64,000 nt of DNA from Nitrosomonas marina (GTDB lineage Bacteria > Pseudomonadota > Gammaproteobacteria > Burkholderiales > Nitrosomonadaceae): assembly GCF_900111605.1 (NCBI RefSeq), contig NZ_FOIA01000020.1:1-64000 (forward strand). Direction: 5' to 3'. The position numbers and the translations under genes were made by a program. The notes below the pieces were generated by a model, which saw nothing but the letters and a program-made list of their open reading frames with translations, was not told the DNA's origin and made no database searches. This document shows positions 1 to 8,635 of the stretch, one piece after another (positions within the stretch are counted from its first letter, which is position 1; each line of letters starts with the position of its first letter).

Positions 1-18
1 TTGTTCATGTGTTGTCAT
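1..18 (-). CDS. Possible 5' end of a gene cut by the window edge
   Basis: On the minus strand an AGGAGG Shine-Dalgarno sequence stands 7 nt before an ATG that opens a frame reading MTTHEQ up to the window edge. Six codons are too few to name a product. The strong ribosome binding site is the only support, and a nearer ATG at the same site runs into a stop after six codons. Confidence 0.35.
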
Positions 19-87
19 CGGCCATCCTCCTGTGAAAATATTCGAGGATAACCAGTTCAATTTCTAATTTATATATGGTGGGGCTAA

Positions 88-270
88 ACGCTTACCCTTC
101 AATTCGTATTTGACGAGTTCAACAACTATTTTGGAGGGATTGAGAAAACTGAAATAGTTGGTTTTTATGTGGAAGCTAATCCTGGAATGTTGAAGTTTGA
201 TAATTCGACGATTGAAAATAAGGTACAGAATATAGATGGTATTTTTGCTGTAGTAATTTTATATAAATAG
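88..270 (+). pseudogene. Orphan reading-frame fragment, unidentified
   Basis: An open frame of about 60 codons lies between stops at 85-87 and 268-270. It has no ATG near its 5' end (the only ATG is at 187), but its composition is protein-like, with FVFDEF, GGIEKTEIVGFYVEANPG and a hydrophobic C-terminal end FAVVILYK. The DNA is AT-rich. It could be the tail of a decayed gene left in a repeat-rich edge region. I do not recognise the family, and chance is not excluded at this length. Confidence 0.25.
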
Positions 271-362
271 TCAGTCCTGAAAATATACCCAAATAATTGA
301 TATTAAATATAAATAGCTGTATTTTTTCTGTTTGAATCGACCGATAATGTTAAAACAATCAG

Positions 363-417
363 TCAGACCTGAAAAAGTTTCTTCTGAAAATTTTCAGCAA
401 AACTTTCTTAGGTTTGA
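363..417. repeat. Imperfect 55-nt hairpin
   Basis: Arms TCAGACCTGAAAAAGTTT (363-380) and AAACTTTCTTAGGTTTGA (400-417) pair at about 14 of 18 positions. The loop contains a second short palindrome, CTGAAAATTTTCAG. It could be a structured RNA element, a terminator-like end or part of a mobile-element terminus. There is no T-tract to favour termination. Confidence 0.5.
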
Positions 418-419
418 CT

Positions 420-562
420 CACTGCAGTCCCGTTTAGGGGCTTAACTCGTTGAAATTATTAAACAAACAATTCTCATGTCTTAGGCAAATCTTAACGTTT
501 AATTTTTCATTTATTTCAATAAGTTATAACAACATTGGCTTCAAGTTAACGGGACAGCAGTG
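420..562. repeat. Inverted repeat pair, possible solo remnant of an insertion element
   Basis: CACTGCAGTCCCGTT at 420-434 and AACGGGACAGCAGTG at 548-562 are inverted copies with one mismatch, enclosing 113 bp without coding capacity. Short matched ends around a non-coding core are what a MITE or a deleted insertion sequence would leave. The parent element cannot be named from the window alone. Confidence 0.45.
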
Positions 563-578
563 GGTTTGACTACTTAAA

Positions 579-2126
579 TCAATACCTGTTTTTAACGATG
601 ACACTACCGGCAATACGCTTGTCTTCGCTATCCAGAACCATATGGGCTCTTTCAAGTGGCAATGTCTCACCGCGGAAAAATCTGGGCTCATACAGATTCC
701 ATAACAGCATCAGGACCACACCAAACAGCAGCGTGACGACACCGATGATAAAAACGGCCCCAACACCAGCAATCGAGCCACTGGAGCCGTAACCGGGGTC
801 CATCATGTTCCATGTCTGAAGCACTGCCACGGCAAACAGAATTACGGCAGCAATTGCAGGCAAAATGACTTGCAGTAACGCCGTATGCCAGTGGGTGAAA
901 GCTGTTCGAAAAAAATAAAGTGCACAGGAAGATGCCGCCACAATATAAAAAGTACACACTGCTATGCTGACACTGAGGATCGTGTCTTCTACAATTGATT
1001 CACTGATCAGACTCAACGTAGTGTAAATAATCAGCGTCATCAAACCGATCGTCCAGGTAGCAAATTTTGGTGTATGTGTCACTTCATTGACTGATGCAAA
1101 ATGCGATGGAATCGCCCGGTACGTTGCCATTGCCAGCGCTATCCTCGCTGAAGGCATGATTGTAGACATCGTTGCCGAGAATGCGGAAACACAGATAATT
1201 ACCGCAGCAACCAGCGCGCCATTCGGCCCTATAATATTTGTCGCGAGCGTCGTAATGCTGGAATCAATATTGTTGGCATGCGTCAGGCTGGATTCATCAT
1301 TTGCATCGATTCCAGCGTAGGATAGCGCCGCAATCGAAAAGACAACATACGTAAAAATTGTAATACTCATTGCAATGACGCCACTGCGCCCTGCTTGCTC
1401 GGGGCTGCCGTCAGTTTCCTCTGACATGGCTAGCGACGCATCGAATCCCCAGAAAATAAATAATGCAATCATAAAGCCCTTGAGAAATACATCGAATGAT
1501 GGAATCGCAAACGGGTTAAACCATTCCCACGAGAACGGTTCTGCACTGTCCAGAGCCTCACCCTGCTGAACACGTGCAAACAGTATAACTGCCAGCAAAA
1601 TCAGAATGCCGTATTGCGCAAAAGTTAAAATCATTGTGGTTTGCGACGACTCGCGGGCACCCAGCGCAGTTAAATACGTCGTGCTGAAAATAAAAACGAG
1701 AGCCACGCCCAGGTGAAACCAGACAGGCGTATCACTCATGTTAAAAATAACAGCAACTGAGATAACAGTGATCTGAGTGGCTGCAACACCTGCCAGTATA
1801 CTGCCCAGTAATAACGCCCATCCGCCAAACCATCCGACTTTTGGACCGATTGCCTTTGTTCCCCAGGTAAAAATTGTACCGGCATCGGGTGCAGCGGCTG
1901 TAAGATATTTATACGACAGTGCAACAAAGAACATTGGTATCACAGACAAAACAAATACGACTGGCAGTTGGTAACCGCTGCCGGCGGCGCCATAGCCCAG
2001 CGCACCAGCCAACGAATAAGCCGGTGCAGTCGCTGCAAGGCCAATGGTTACCGCTGCCCACCTGGATACTGATCCTTTTTGCAGCCCCTTGGCCTTTAGT
2101 CCGTGCATATGTGTTTCTTCGTGCAT
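579..2126 (-). CDS. APC-superfamily amino acid permease
   Basis: This is a polytopic inner-membrane transporter of the amino acid/polyamine/organocation superfamily, probably importing or exchanging an amino acid or amine; the substrate cannot be read from the sequence. Hydrophobic segments run from about residue 20 to the C-terminal quarter, roughly 12 in number. The first holds the unwound-helix glycine region typical of the family (AATAPAYSLAGALG). I place the start at 2126 (MHEETHMHG) because GAGGT lies 4 nt upstream; an ATG at 2156 would add ten residues but has no clear ribosome binding site. The gene stands alone, with repeat-rich DNA downstream and mgtE further upstream on the same strand. 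Confidence 0.85.
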   Translation of the reverse strand: MHEETHMHGLKAKGLQKGSVSRWAAVTIGLAATAPAYSLAGALGYGAAGSGYQLPVVFVLSVIPMFFVALSYKYLTAAAPDAGTIFTWGTKAIGPKVGWFGGWALLLGSILAGVAATQITVISVAVIFNMSDTPVWFHLGVALVFIFSTTYLTALGARESSQTTMILTFAQYGILILLAVILFARVQQGEALDSAEPFSWEWFNPFAIPSFDVFLKGFMIALFIFWGFDASLAMSEETDGSPEQAGRSGVIAMSITIFTYVVFSIAALSYAGIDANDESSLTHANNIDSSITTLATNIIGPNGALVAAVIICVSAFSATMSTIMPSARIALAMATYRAIPSHFASVNEVTHTPKFATWTIGLMTLIIYTTLSLISESIVEDTILSVSIAVCTFYIVAASSCALYFFRTAFTHWHTALLQVILPAIAAVILFAVAVLQTWNMMDPGYGSSGSIAGVGAVFIIGVVTLLFGVVLMLLWNLYEPRFFRGETLPLERAHMVLDSEDKRIAGSVIVKNRY

Positions 2127-2305
2127 TTCTACCTCGTCGTGTTGAAGACCTACCATCCAAGCTCTTAAAATTGATACAGTGTTTTTGGCACAACCGCGAA
2201 CTGCTCAAGATTTCAAGATGGGCACATTCTACCGATTCTCGTCGCCTGATAAAAAAAATTTAATCGAGTACTGGCAATCAATTAAACATTAGTTTTCAGC
2301 CCCGT

Positions 2306-3667
2306 TCACAGAAGAAAATAAGTAGCCAGACCCAGAAAACTCATAAAACCAACCACGTCTGTAACAGTCGTTAAAATAACCGCTCCAGAGAGCGCCGGAT
2401 CAATATGCATGCGCTGCAGAATCAATGGAATGGCAATTCCGGATGCTGCAGCAGCAACCAGATTGATAATGATTGCCGCTGCAATCACCATACTGATTCC
2501 GATATTCTGAAACCACAACCAGGCCATCACCGCTATAACCACTGCCCATAACAATCCGTTCAAAATGCCAATGAATATCTCCTTCCGGGCCAGCCAGAAT
2601 CTATTGCCACTGGTAATCTGATCGAGCGCAAGTCCTCTTATGGTCAATGTCAGTGTCTGACTGCCGGCGATTCCGCCCATACTGGCCACGACTGGCATCA
2701 GTACGGCCAGCGCTACAATCTTGTCCAGTGTATCCGTGTATATTCCAATCACCCACGCTGCCAGAAAAGCCGTGATCAGATTGATGCCAAGCCAGACAGT
2801 ACGACGCTTGGTGCTGCTGATAACCGGCGCAAACAAATCTTCTTCTTCATCCAAACCATCGCGCCCCAGAAGCGTACGGTCTGTTTCGGCACGCAAAATT
2901 TCCATGGCATCATCCATCGTGATACGGCCAATCAGCCTATTATTCAGGTCTACAACCGCCGCTGAAACCAGGTGGAATTGTTCAAAAAAAAGTGTTACCG
3001 CATGTTCATCATCAGTTGCGAGAATAGCCTGCTGCTTTTCCATCACATCTTTAACGAGTATTTCCCTGTTATGTGTCAGCACTTTGTTGAGCAACAGTTT
3101 TCCCTGGTAAAATCCAGCTCGGTCTATCACCATCAATCCATCCGTATAATCGGGCAATTCTTCGTGTAATTGCAGATAACGCAGTACGACTTCAAGGGTG
3201 ACATCATTTCTGACAGTAATGACATCCTGACTCATCAGACGCCCTGCCGTACCCTCCTCAAATGAAAGATTGGTCTCAAGCCTCTCAAGAATTTCATCGG
3301 GTAATTTTTCTTCTATGGACTGACGAACATGTTCCGGAAACTCTTCGAAAATATACGCCAGATCGTTTGCATCCATCTGCTCTACAGCTGCAACCAGTTC
3401 ATCGGGTTTCATGGTGATGATCAAACTGTTTCTGACCTCATCATGCAGAAATGAGAGCGTTTCAGCTTCCTGCGATTCGGGTACCAGCATCCATAGCTGC
3501 ATCCGTTTTTTTGGTGGCATGGCTTCAAGTATGTCGGCCAGTTGCCCGGGATGTATTACTTCCAGCAAAGTACGTAATTGTTCATATTCCTGCTCTTGCA
3601 GCAATTCAAAAATCTGATCCAATGAGATTTTTGCTGTTTCGCCTGATGGATTATCCTGTTCTATCAT
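2306..3667 (-). CDS. mgtE: Magnesium transporter MgtE
   Basis: MgtE is a dimeric Mg2+ channel gated by cytosolic Mg2+. The full architecture is visible: a helical N domain (about residues 30-135, acidic, with a PPKKRMQLWMLV stretch), a pair of CBS domains (about 140-260, starting near LMSQDVITVR and DVMEKQQAIL) and five membrane helices (about 285-453). The last helix contains TDVVGF, whose aspartate corresponds to the pore-lining acidic residue of known MgtE proteins. At 453 residues it matches the family length. It is a single gene on the minus strand with about 150 bp before the permease. No Mg2+ riboswitch is evident upstream. Confidence 0.95.
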   Translation of the reverse strand: MIEQDNPSGETAKISLDQIFELLQEQEYEQLRTLLEVIHPGQLADILEAMPPKKRMQLWMLVPESQEAETLSFLHDEVRNSLIITMKPDELVAAVEQMDANDLAYIFEEFPEHVRQSIEEKLPDEILERLETNLSFEEGTAGRLMSQDVITVRNDVTLEVVLRYLQLHEELPDYTDGLMVIDRAGFYQGKLLLNKVLTHNREILVKDVMEKQQAILATDDEHAVTLFFEQFHLVSAAVVDLNNRLIGRITMDDAMEILRAETDRTLLGRDGLDEEEDLFAPVISSTKRRTVWLGINLITAFLAAWVIGIYTDTLDKIVALAVLMPVVASMGGIAGSQTLTLTIRGLALDQITSGNRFWLARKEIFIGILNGLLWAVVIAVMAWLWFQNIGISMVIAAAIIINLVAAAASGIAIPLILQRMHIDPALSGAVILTTVTDVVGFMSFLGLATYFLL

Positions 3668-3921
3668 TGCGTATATTTCCTCTATTGAGTGAAATTATTC
3701 TACTATTACCGATCACACTCTGATCAAACCTGACCTGCAACAATAAACGACGATACAAAGACCCCGTGCACTGAGAATTTGTATTTTTTCTATTACCGGT
3801 TCTGGCTGATGCTGCATGCAATCCGATGCAGACTCATACATGTATGGTATGGATATTTAATTAGCAGAACATAGATGTACTATCACACTATTGGTAACAG
3901 TAGTGCTGCGGTTAGATTCTG

Positions 3922-4848
3922 CTAAAAATAATTTTTACTGATGCTATCGTTGATTTTGATGACGCCAAGCTGAAGCTCATCAATAAATGCATGCAGTTTT
4001 TCCTGGTTGAATTCCTGAAGTTTGGCCTGCAACAGCTTTTTTTGTAGCCGAGTCAGTATTTGCAGTACTTTTTCCTTGCGCGGCAGATTGTTCAAACAGT
4101 TTCCAACCTGGCATAACGCATGATTAAAGGATCGCGGAAAATTTTCCTGCAGCAACAGGAATTTTAATACATCAGTTCGGCGGATACGTTGATGCACGTT
4201 GCGGCGATACATCTGGTATGCTGTCAACGACTTGAGCACACTCACCCATTGCAGATTTTCGAACGGCGTCAAATCTTCGGGCATATCCGGCAGCAGAGTG
4301 GCGGAGCGCACATCAATAATACGCGTTGTCATATCGGCGCGTTCAAGATTGCGTCCCATACGTAGAAAATCATATCCTTCGTCATGCGTCATGGTTCCGG
4401 CCAGCATGCCGCTGACAGTCTGCACGCCCAGAATAACCGAACGCAAATAATCGTATCGGTGTCGTTGTGTGACGACGCTTCGCGCATTAGCCTTGGAATT
4501 CAAATGCAGTGTATTGACCTGCTCCCAGGCCTCACGCGGGATAATATCGCGGATTGTCCGGGTATTTTCGCGCGCCATGTTCAACGCGCTGAGAATCGAA
4601 TCGGGATTACGGGTATCGGACACCATAAAACGAATCACACTGCGTTCATCCGCTTCATCATACAGATTGTAAAAGTAATCGCGCCGACTTGAGATATCCA
4701 CAATCGGCTCCCAGCCAAGTCGCACGCGTTTAGGCAGATCAAGCAGCAGGTGGGTATTGACATTAATCAGCCGGGCCGTGTTCTCAGCCCGTTCCAGGTA
4801 GCGAGCCATCCAGTATATCCGGTTGGCAACACTCGATAGCATCGTCAT
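3922..4848 (-). CDS. Alpha-E domain protein (DUF403)
   Basis: This is a helical alpha-E domain protein, a family always found next to circularly permuted ATP-grasp enzymes and predicted to work with them in an unknown peptide-forming pathway. The family signature is at the N-terminus (SSVANRIYWMARYLERAENTARL), followed by an all-helical protein of about 308 residues. The start at 4848 is chosen because GGAGG precedes it by 4 nt and its ATG overlaps the upstream TGA as ATGA, which implies translational coupling with the ATP-grasp gene. A longer frame beginning at 4872 would lie inside that gene. Confidence 0.9.
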   Translation of the reverse strand: MTMLSSVANRIYWMARYLERAENTARLINVNTHLLLDLPKRVRLGWEPIVDISSRRDYFYNLYDEADERSVIRFMVSDTRNPDSILSALNMARENTRTIRDIIPREAWEQVNTLHLNSKANARSVVTQRHRYDYLRSVILGVQTVSGMLAGTMTHDEGYDFLRMGRNLERADMTTRIIDVRSATLLPDMPEDLTPFENLQWVSVLKSLTAYQMYRRNVHQRIRRTDVLKFLLLQENFPRSFNHALCQVGNCLNNLPRKEKVLQILTRLQKKLLQAKLQEFNQEKLHAFIDELQLGVIKINDSISKNYF

Positions 4849-6296
4849 GTCGCCTCCATGTCTACAATCCATGTATCTTTGCTGCCGCCACCTTGCGAAG
4901 AATTCACCACCGTCGATCCTTTACGTAAAGCGACGCGTGTCAGACCGCCGTTGGTCACGTTAACTCTCTCTCCACTTAAAATAAATGGACGTAAATCCAG
5001 GTGGCGCGGCTCCACGTGATGGTCGACCAGCGTGGGTGCAGTGGACAATGTCAGCATCGGTTGTGCAACATAATTGCGAGGATCCCGACGGATCAGACGA
5101 ACAAATTTTTCGCGCTCGCTTTTACTGGCCTGCGGCCCGATCAGCATACCGTAGCCGCCGGATTCGTTCGCGGGCTTCACAACCATAGTATGAATATTCT
5201 CAATGACATGTTGCCGCTCAAGTTTATTGATGCATTTATAGGTTGGCACATTGGGCAATATCGCATCCTGGTCAAGGTAATATTTAATAATCTCTGGTAC
5301 AAACGCGTAGACAACCTTATCATCGGCGACGCCGGCACCAGGCGCGTTGGCCAGCGCGACCTTACCGCATTTCCAGGCACGCATTAGTCCGGGTACGCCG
5401 AGCAAGGAATCCGGATTGAACACTTCCGGATCGAGGAATAAATCATCAATACGACGATAAATGACATCTACACGCGTCAGCCCCTCAATTGTGCGCATGT
5501 ATACAATATCATTTTCCACTGTCAGATCACTGCCTTCGACCAGTTCAGCACCCATCTGCTGCGCCAGGTAAGCATGTTCGAAATAAGCTGAATTAAAGAT
5601 ACCCGGCGTCAATACAACAATCTCCGGTTGATCGCCCGGTCGTGGTGATAAGGCAGCCAATGTATCATAGAGCTGCGATGGATAATCATCAACCGGCAGA
5701 ATATTATTCTGTTCGAACATTTCGGGAAACAACCGCTTCATTACCAGCCGGTTCTCAAGCATATAGGAAACGCCCGAGGGCACGCGCAAGTTATCCTCAA
5801 GCACATAAAAAGTGCCATCCTTGTCCCGCACCAGATCGGACCCGCAAATATGTGCCCAGATACCAAGCGGTGCCTGAACACCGACGCACTCGGGTCTAAA
5901 GTTTTTGGAATCCTGAAGTAATTCAGCGGGAAACACGCCATCCTTAACGATACGCTGCTGGTGATACAAATCATCGATGAACAGATTGAGCGCCTGTACA
6001 CGCTGCTCAAGGCCGGCTTCAACCCGCAACCACTCACGCTTATCTATAATGCGCGGAATCATGTCAAATGGCCAGGCACGATCAATAGACCCTTCTTCTT
6101 CATTATAAACAGTAAATGTAATACCCATTACATGAATAGCAGACTCAGCCGCGACTTTATACTCTTCGATTTCGTTATCTTTGAGCGAACGCAGATAACT
6201 ACACAACGCCTGAGCAGCTGGGCGCGGGCGACCGGTTGCACGAAGCAGCTCGTCATACAGATTTTTTACTTTATAACTTCCCCAGCGAATTGCCAT
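4845..6296 (-). CDS. Circularly permuted ATP-grasp protein (DUF404/DUF407)
   Basis: Predicted ATP-dependent carboxylate-amine ligase with a permuted ATP-grasp fold, thought to form amide bonds in a small peptide or peptide tag. The 483-residue length and motifs such as NLRVPSGVSYMLENR, NAPGAGVADDK and VVKPANESGGYGM (glycine-rich ATP-binding loop) are typical. It is translationally coupled to the alpha-E gene downstream and divergent from the Anbu protease gene, with only 165 bp between the two starts, so both arms probably share a control region. The substrate is unknown. A transglutaminase-like gene often found in this cluster is not seen nearby. Confidence 0.92.
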   Translation of the reverse strand: MAIRWGSYKVKNLYDELLRATGRPRPAAQALCSYLRSLKDNEIEEYKVAAESAIHVMGITFTVYNEEEGSIDRAWPFDMIPRIIDKREWLRVEAGLEQRVQALNLFIDDLYHQQRIVKDGVFPAELLQDSKNFRPECVGVQAPLGIWAHICGSDLVRDKDGTFYVLEDNLRVPSGVSYMLENRLVMKRLFPEMFEQNNILPVDDYPSQLYDTLAALSPRPGDQPEIVVLTPGIFNSAYFEHAYLAQQMGAELVEGSDLTVENDIVYMRTIEGLTRVDVIYRRIDDLFLDPEVFNPDSLLGVPGLMRAWKCGKVALANAPGAGVADDKVVYAFVPEIIKYYLDQDAILPNVPTYKCINKLERQHVIENIHTMVVKPANESGGYGMLIGPQASKSEREKFVRLIRRDPRNYVAQPMLTLSTAPTLVDHHVEPRHLDLRPFILSGERVNVTNGGLTRVALRKGSTVVNSSQGGGSKDTWIVDMEAT

Positions 6297-6461
6297 AGTA
6301 ATTATTCGTTTCGTAAATATCGGAAAAAATCAGCGCTTCATTCTCATGCGTGATTTCAAAAATCACCATAAATCACTATAATAATTTCGATTTTAACATG
6401 CGGCATCGTTACTTTGACAACCGGGCCTTTGATCCGCATTTATTTTACGACTCATTATTTT

Positions 6462-7196
6462 ATGACTTATTGTCTGGCAATCAGCGTTAATAAAGGTCTT
6501 ATTTTTGCTTCCGATTCAAGAACCAATGCTGGTGTTGATTATGTAACGACATACAGCAAAATGCATTCTTTTGTCTGGCCCGGCGAACGCGTCTGTGTAT
6601 TGCTGACCGCCGGGAATCTTGCCACATCCCAGGCAGTCGTAAACAACATCAAAACCGGACTCGCTGCACAGGGCTCCGGCATGAATCTGCGCAAAGGGAA
6701 GTACCTGCATGAAGTCGCGCACTACGTGGGACAGCTCAGCCAGGCGGAACAACGCGAGCATGCAGATGCGCTGCAAAAAAGCGGCAACAGCAGCGCGGAG
6801 GCCAGTTTCATTCTTGGCGGACAAATTGCCGGGCTGGCGCCGGAAATTTATTTGATCTATCCGCAAGGGAACTACATCAGTGCCTCACCGGAAACACCCT
6901 TTTTGCAAATCGGTGAAAATAAATATGGAAAGCCCATTCTGGACCGGATTATCACACCGGCCACATCCCTTGAAGACGCCGCACGGTGCGCGCTGGTTTC
7001 ACTGGAATCGACGATACGCAGCAATATATCAGTTGGACCGCCTCTGGAACTGGCTATCCATACAATCAACGAACTTCACGAGCCAGTCCGTATGAAACTG
7101 ACGCTGAACTCTCCGATGTACAAATCTCTCCAGAAGCAATGGAACGAAGGTTTGCGCGATGCTTTCAGCCGGTTACCACGTTTTGACTGGGAGTAG
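6462..7196 (+). CDS. Proteasome-type protease Anbu
   Basis: Anbu is a bacterial relative of HslV and the proteasome beta subunit and an Ntn hydrolase that assembles into rings. The start at 6462 (MTYCLAIS) rather than 6414 is chosen because removal of Met would expose Thr1. Asp17 (ASDSR) and Lys32 (TYSKMHS) then fall at catalytic positions expected for the fold. The protein is 244 residues, usual for the family. It is divergent from the ATP-grasp/alpha-E pair, and its 3' end overlaps the convergent metallopeptidase gene by 32 bp. The shared neighbourhood supports a role in processing or degrading whatever the ATP-grasp pair makes; this is inference. Confidence 0.93.
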   Translation: MTYCLAISVNKGLIFASDSRTNAGVDYVTTYSKMHSFVWPGERVCVLLTAGNLATSQAVVNNIKTGLAAQGSGMNLRKGKYLHEVAHYVGQLSQAEQREHADALQKSGNSSAEASFILGGQIAGLAPEIYLIYPQGNYISASPETPFLQIGENKYGKPILDRIITPATSLEDAARCALVSLESTIRSNISVGPPLELAIHTINELHEPVRMKLTLNSPMYKSLQKQWNEGLRDAFSRLPRFDWE

Positions 7197-8295
7197 GCGC
7201 CGGAAATGAACGCAGGCCCGCATTCAGTACAATGTCATGTATAAACCGCAGCTTTGCAAGTGTAACATCAGTGATTACAAAAGGATAAGCATCATCCATA
7301 CCCATACTGCGATTTAACGCATTCATAGCAACAGACAGCCGGCACCAGTCATCCAGTAGCGAATCAAACACGGCAGTTGCAAAGGGATTATCGCCCATAT
7401 GAGCACCGACACCGGGTTGTGAAATATCACTGCCCTGAATTTTGAAACCGTAATCATGTGCAGTTTCGACAGTATCCAACATATGCAGGTAGTGCGCCCA
7501 GGTTTCAGCCCAGTCTTCCCATGGGTGTACACTGGCATAGGCACTGATCCAATTCTGCTGCCATGAGGGGGGCGGCCCATACTGATAATAATCGGCTAAT
7601 GCCTGTTGATAATTTTTCCGCTCATCGCCAAACAATGCGCGAAAATCCGTTATTTTATCCGTATTCTCAATCAGGTATACCCAGTAATAATGACCCGATT
7701 CATGCCGGAAATGGCCCAGCAGGGTGCGGTAACGCTCATTCATCTTGTCACGCATTTCAATACGCGCACTGTGGTCCGCCTCGCGCAGATTGATGGTGAT
7801 TTTTCCCGAATAATGACCGGTGACGACATTCTGATTGGCAGTTACAGCAGTATTAAACTCCCCATACTCGTTTATATCCTGCAAAAATTCAAAACAGAGT
7901 CCGCTGTCCGGATCCTGTTCACGGTCGATGACAGGCAGGTTCAGATTATATAAAGTGTAAAGCAATCTGCGTTTGGCCTGCTCTACACGGAACCACAACG
8001 CCACATTCTTCGCCTCGGTGAGGTTCGGGATGAGATGATTCAGACGACAGGAGACACATAATGAATGTGCATCTTGCTCCGGAACCATCCAGTTGCATAC
8101 ATTGTAATCAACACTGTTTTTGCATTGTCGATAAGGCTGATGATTTGATACGGCCAGCCAGGTATCTTTATCTAAAGGTTCCAAAGCGCTTAATGTCCGT
8201 TGATCGGGCAAATAACCAACCATTCGGCCACATGCCAGGCATTGGCTGTTCTCAAAATAGAGATTGTTCCCGCATGCGCACCGAAAAGTTTTCAA
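7165..8295 (-). CDS. Putative zinc-binding metallopeptidase with N-terminal zinc ribbon
   Basis: The N-terminus has zinc-ribbon cysteine pairs (CACG, CLAC at about residues 6-22), followed by another set around residues 58-82 (CNW, CVSC). The catalytic motif HESGH lies in GHFRHESGHYYW, with downstream acidic residues in EDWAETWAHYLHM as likely third ligands. This matches the family annotated as putative zinc-binding metallopeptidase (DUF2248), which recurs in Anbu/alpha-E/ATP-grasp neighbourhoods. It is convergent with Anbu and overlaps it by 32 bp. There is no signal peptide, so it is probably cytoplasmic. The substrate is unknown. Confidence 0.88.
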   Translation of the reverse strand: MKTFRCACGNNLYFENSQCLACGRMVGYLPDQRTLSALEPLDKDTWLAVSNHQPYRQCKNSVDYNVCNWMVPEQDAHSLCVSCRLNHLIPNLTEAKNVALWFRVEQAKRRLLYTLYNLNLPVIDREQDPDSGLCFEFLQDINEYGEFNTAVTANQNVVTGHYSGKITINLREADHSARIEMRDKMNERYRTLLGHFRHESGHYYWVYLIENTDKITDFRALFGDERKNYQQALADYYQYGPPPSWQQNWISAYASVHPWEDWAETWAHYLHMLDTVETAHDYGFKIQGSDISQPGVGAHMGDNPFATAVFDSLLDDWCRLSVAMNALNRSMGMDDAYPFVITDVTLAKLRFIHDIVLNAGLRSFPAPTPSQNVVTG

Positions 8296-8635
8296 AGCAT
8301 CACCCTAAGATATCGATACAAATTAGATCAGTATAATGTAAAAAGAAGGCCACAGTATCTATTACTCTTTAATTTGGTATCGCCGGGTTCAGTGAACTTG
8401 TCAGTGTTCATGGCAAGACGTGTCTTGCAGGAAATAGTCGTTCTATTACCAAAAGACGCAACGCAGTCCATGCTAAAAATAGAATTTAAAACGATAGATA
8501 CAGATCGTATTCCGACTCATCGTATAAATATGATAATGAAGCACTGGAATCAGCATATTGAACGGCATTGTTGATACTTTGTTTCAGCGTCAGTGCATAA
8601 TACCAGGCCATCTCATTCGCTGCGCACAGTTCCGG
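8296..8635. other. Intergenic region holding a half MITE copy
   Basis: No gene is seen. The middle is a diverged, inverted half copy of the 270-bp repeat (8359-8472). The remaining 163 bp before the histidine kinase stop codon show no coding or structural signal that I can support. Confidence 0.6.
8359..8472 (-). repeat. Truncated, inverted copy of the 270-bp MITE-like repeat
   Basis: The stretch matches the reverse complement of the right end of the full copies at 38058, 45719 and 50430, beginning with a decayed tip (CTATTACTCTTTAATTTGG against CTAGTACTCTATCAATATG). It continues through the CGCCGGGTTCAGTGAACTTG and GTGTCTTGCAGG segments and stops after about 114 bp at GCAGTCCATG. The left half is missing. 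The decayed tip suggests an old insertion. Confidence 0.85.

Larger units (their letters stand above)
271..578. other. Non-coding stretch with inverted repeats downstream of the permease
   Basis: No gene is seen here. The stretch holds a long hairpin (363-417), an inverted repeat pair with CACTGC-GTCCCGTT arms (420-434 and 548-562), and two copies of a short motif AGTCAG(A)CCTGAAAA near 269 and 361. This looks like debris of one or more small mobile elements beside the 3' end of the permease gene. Confidence 0.5.
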
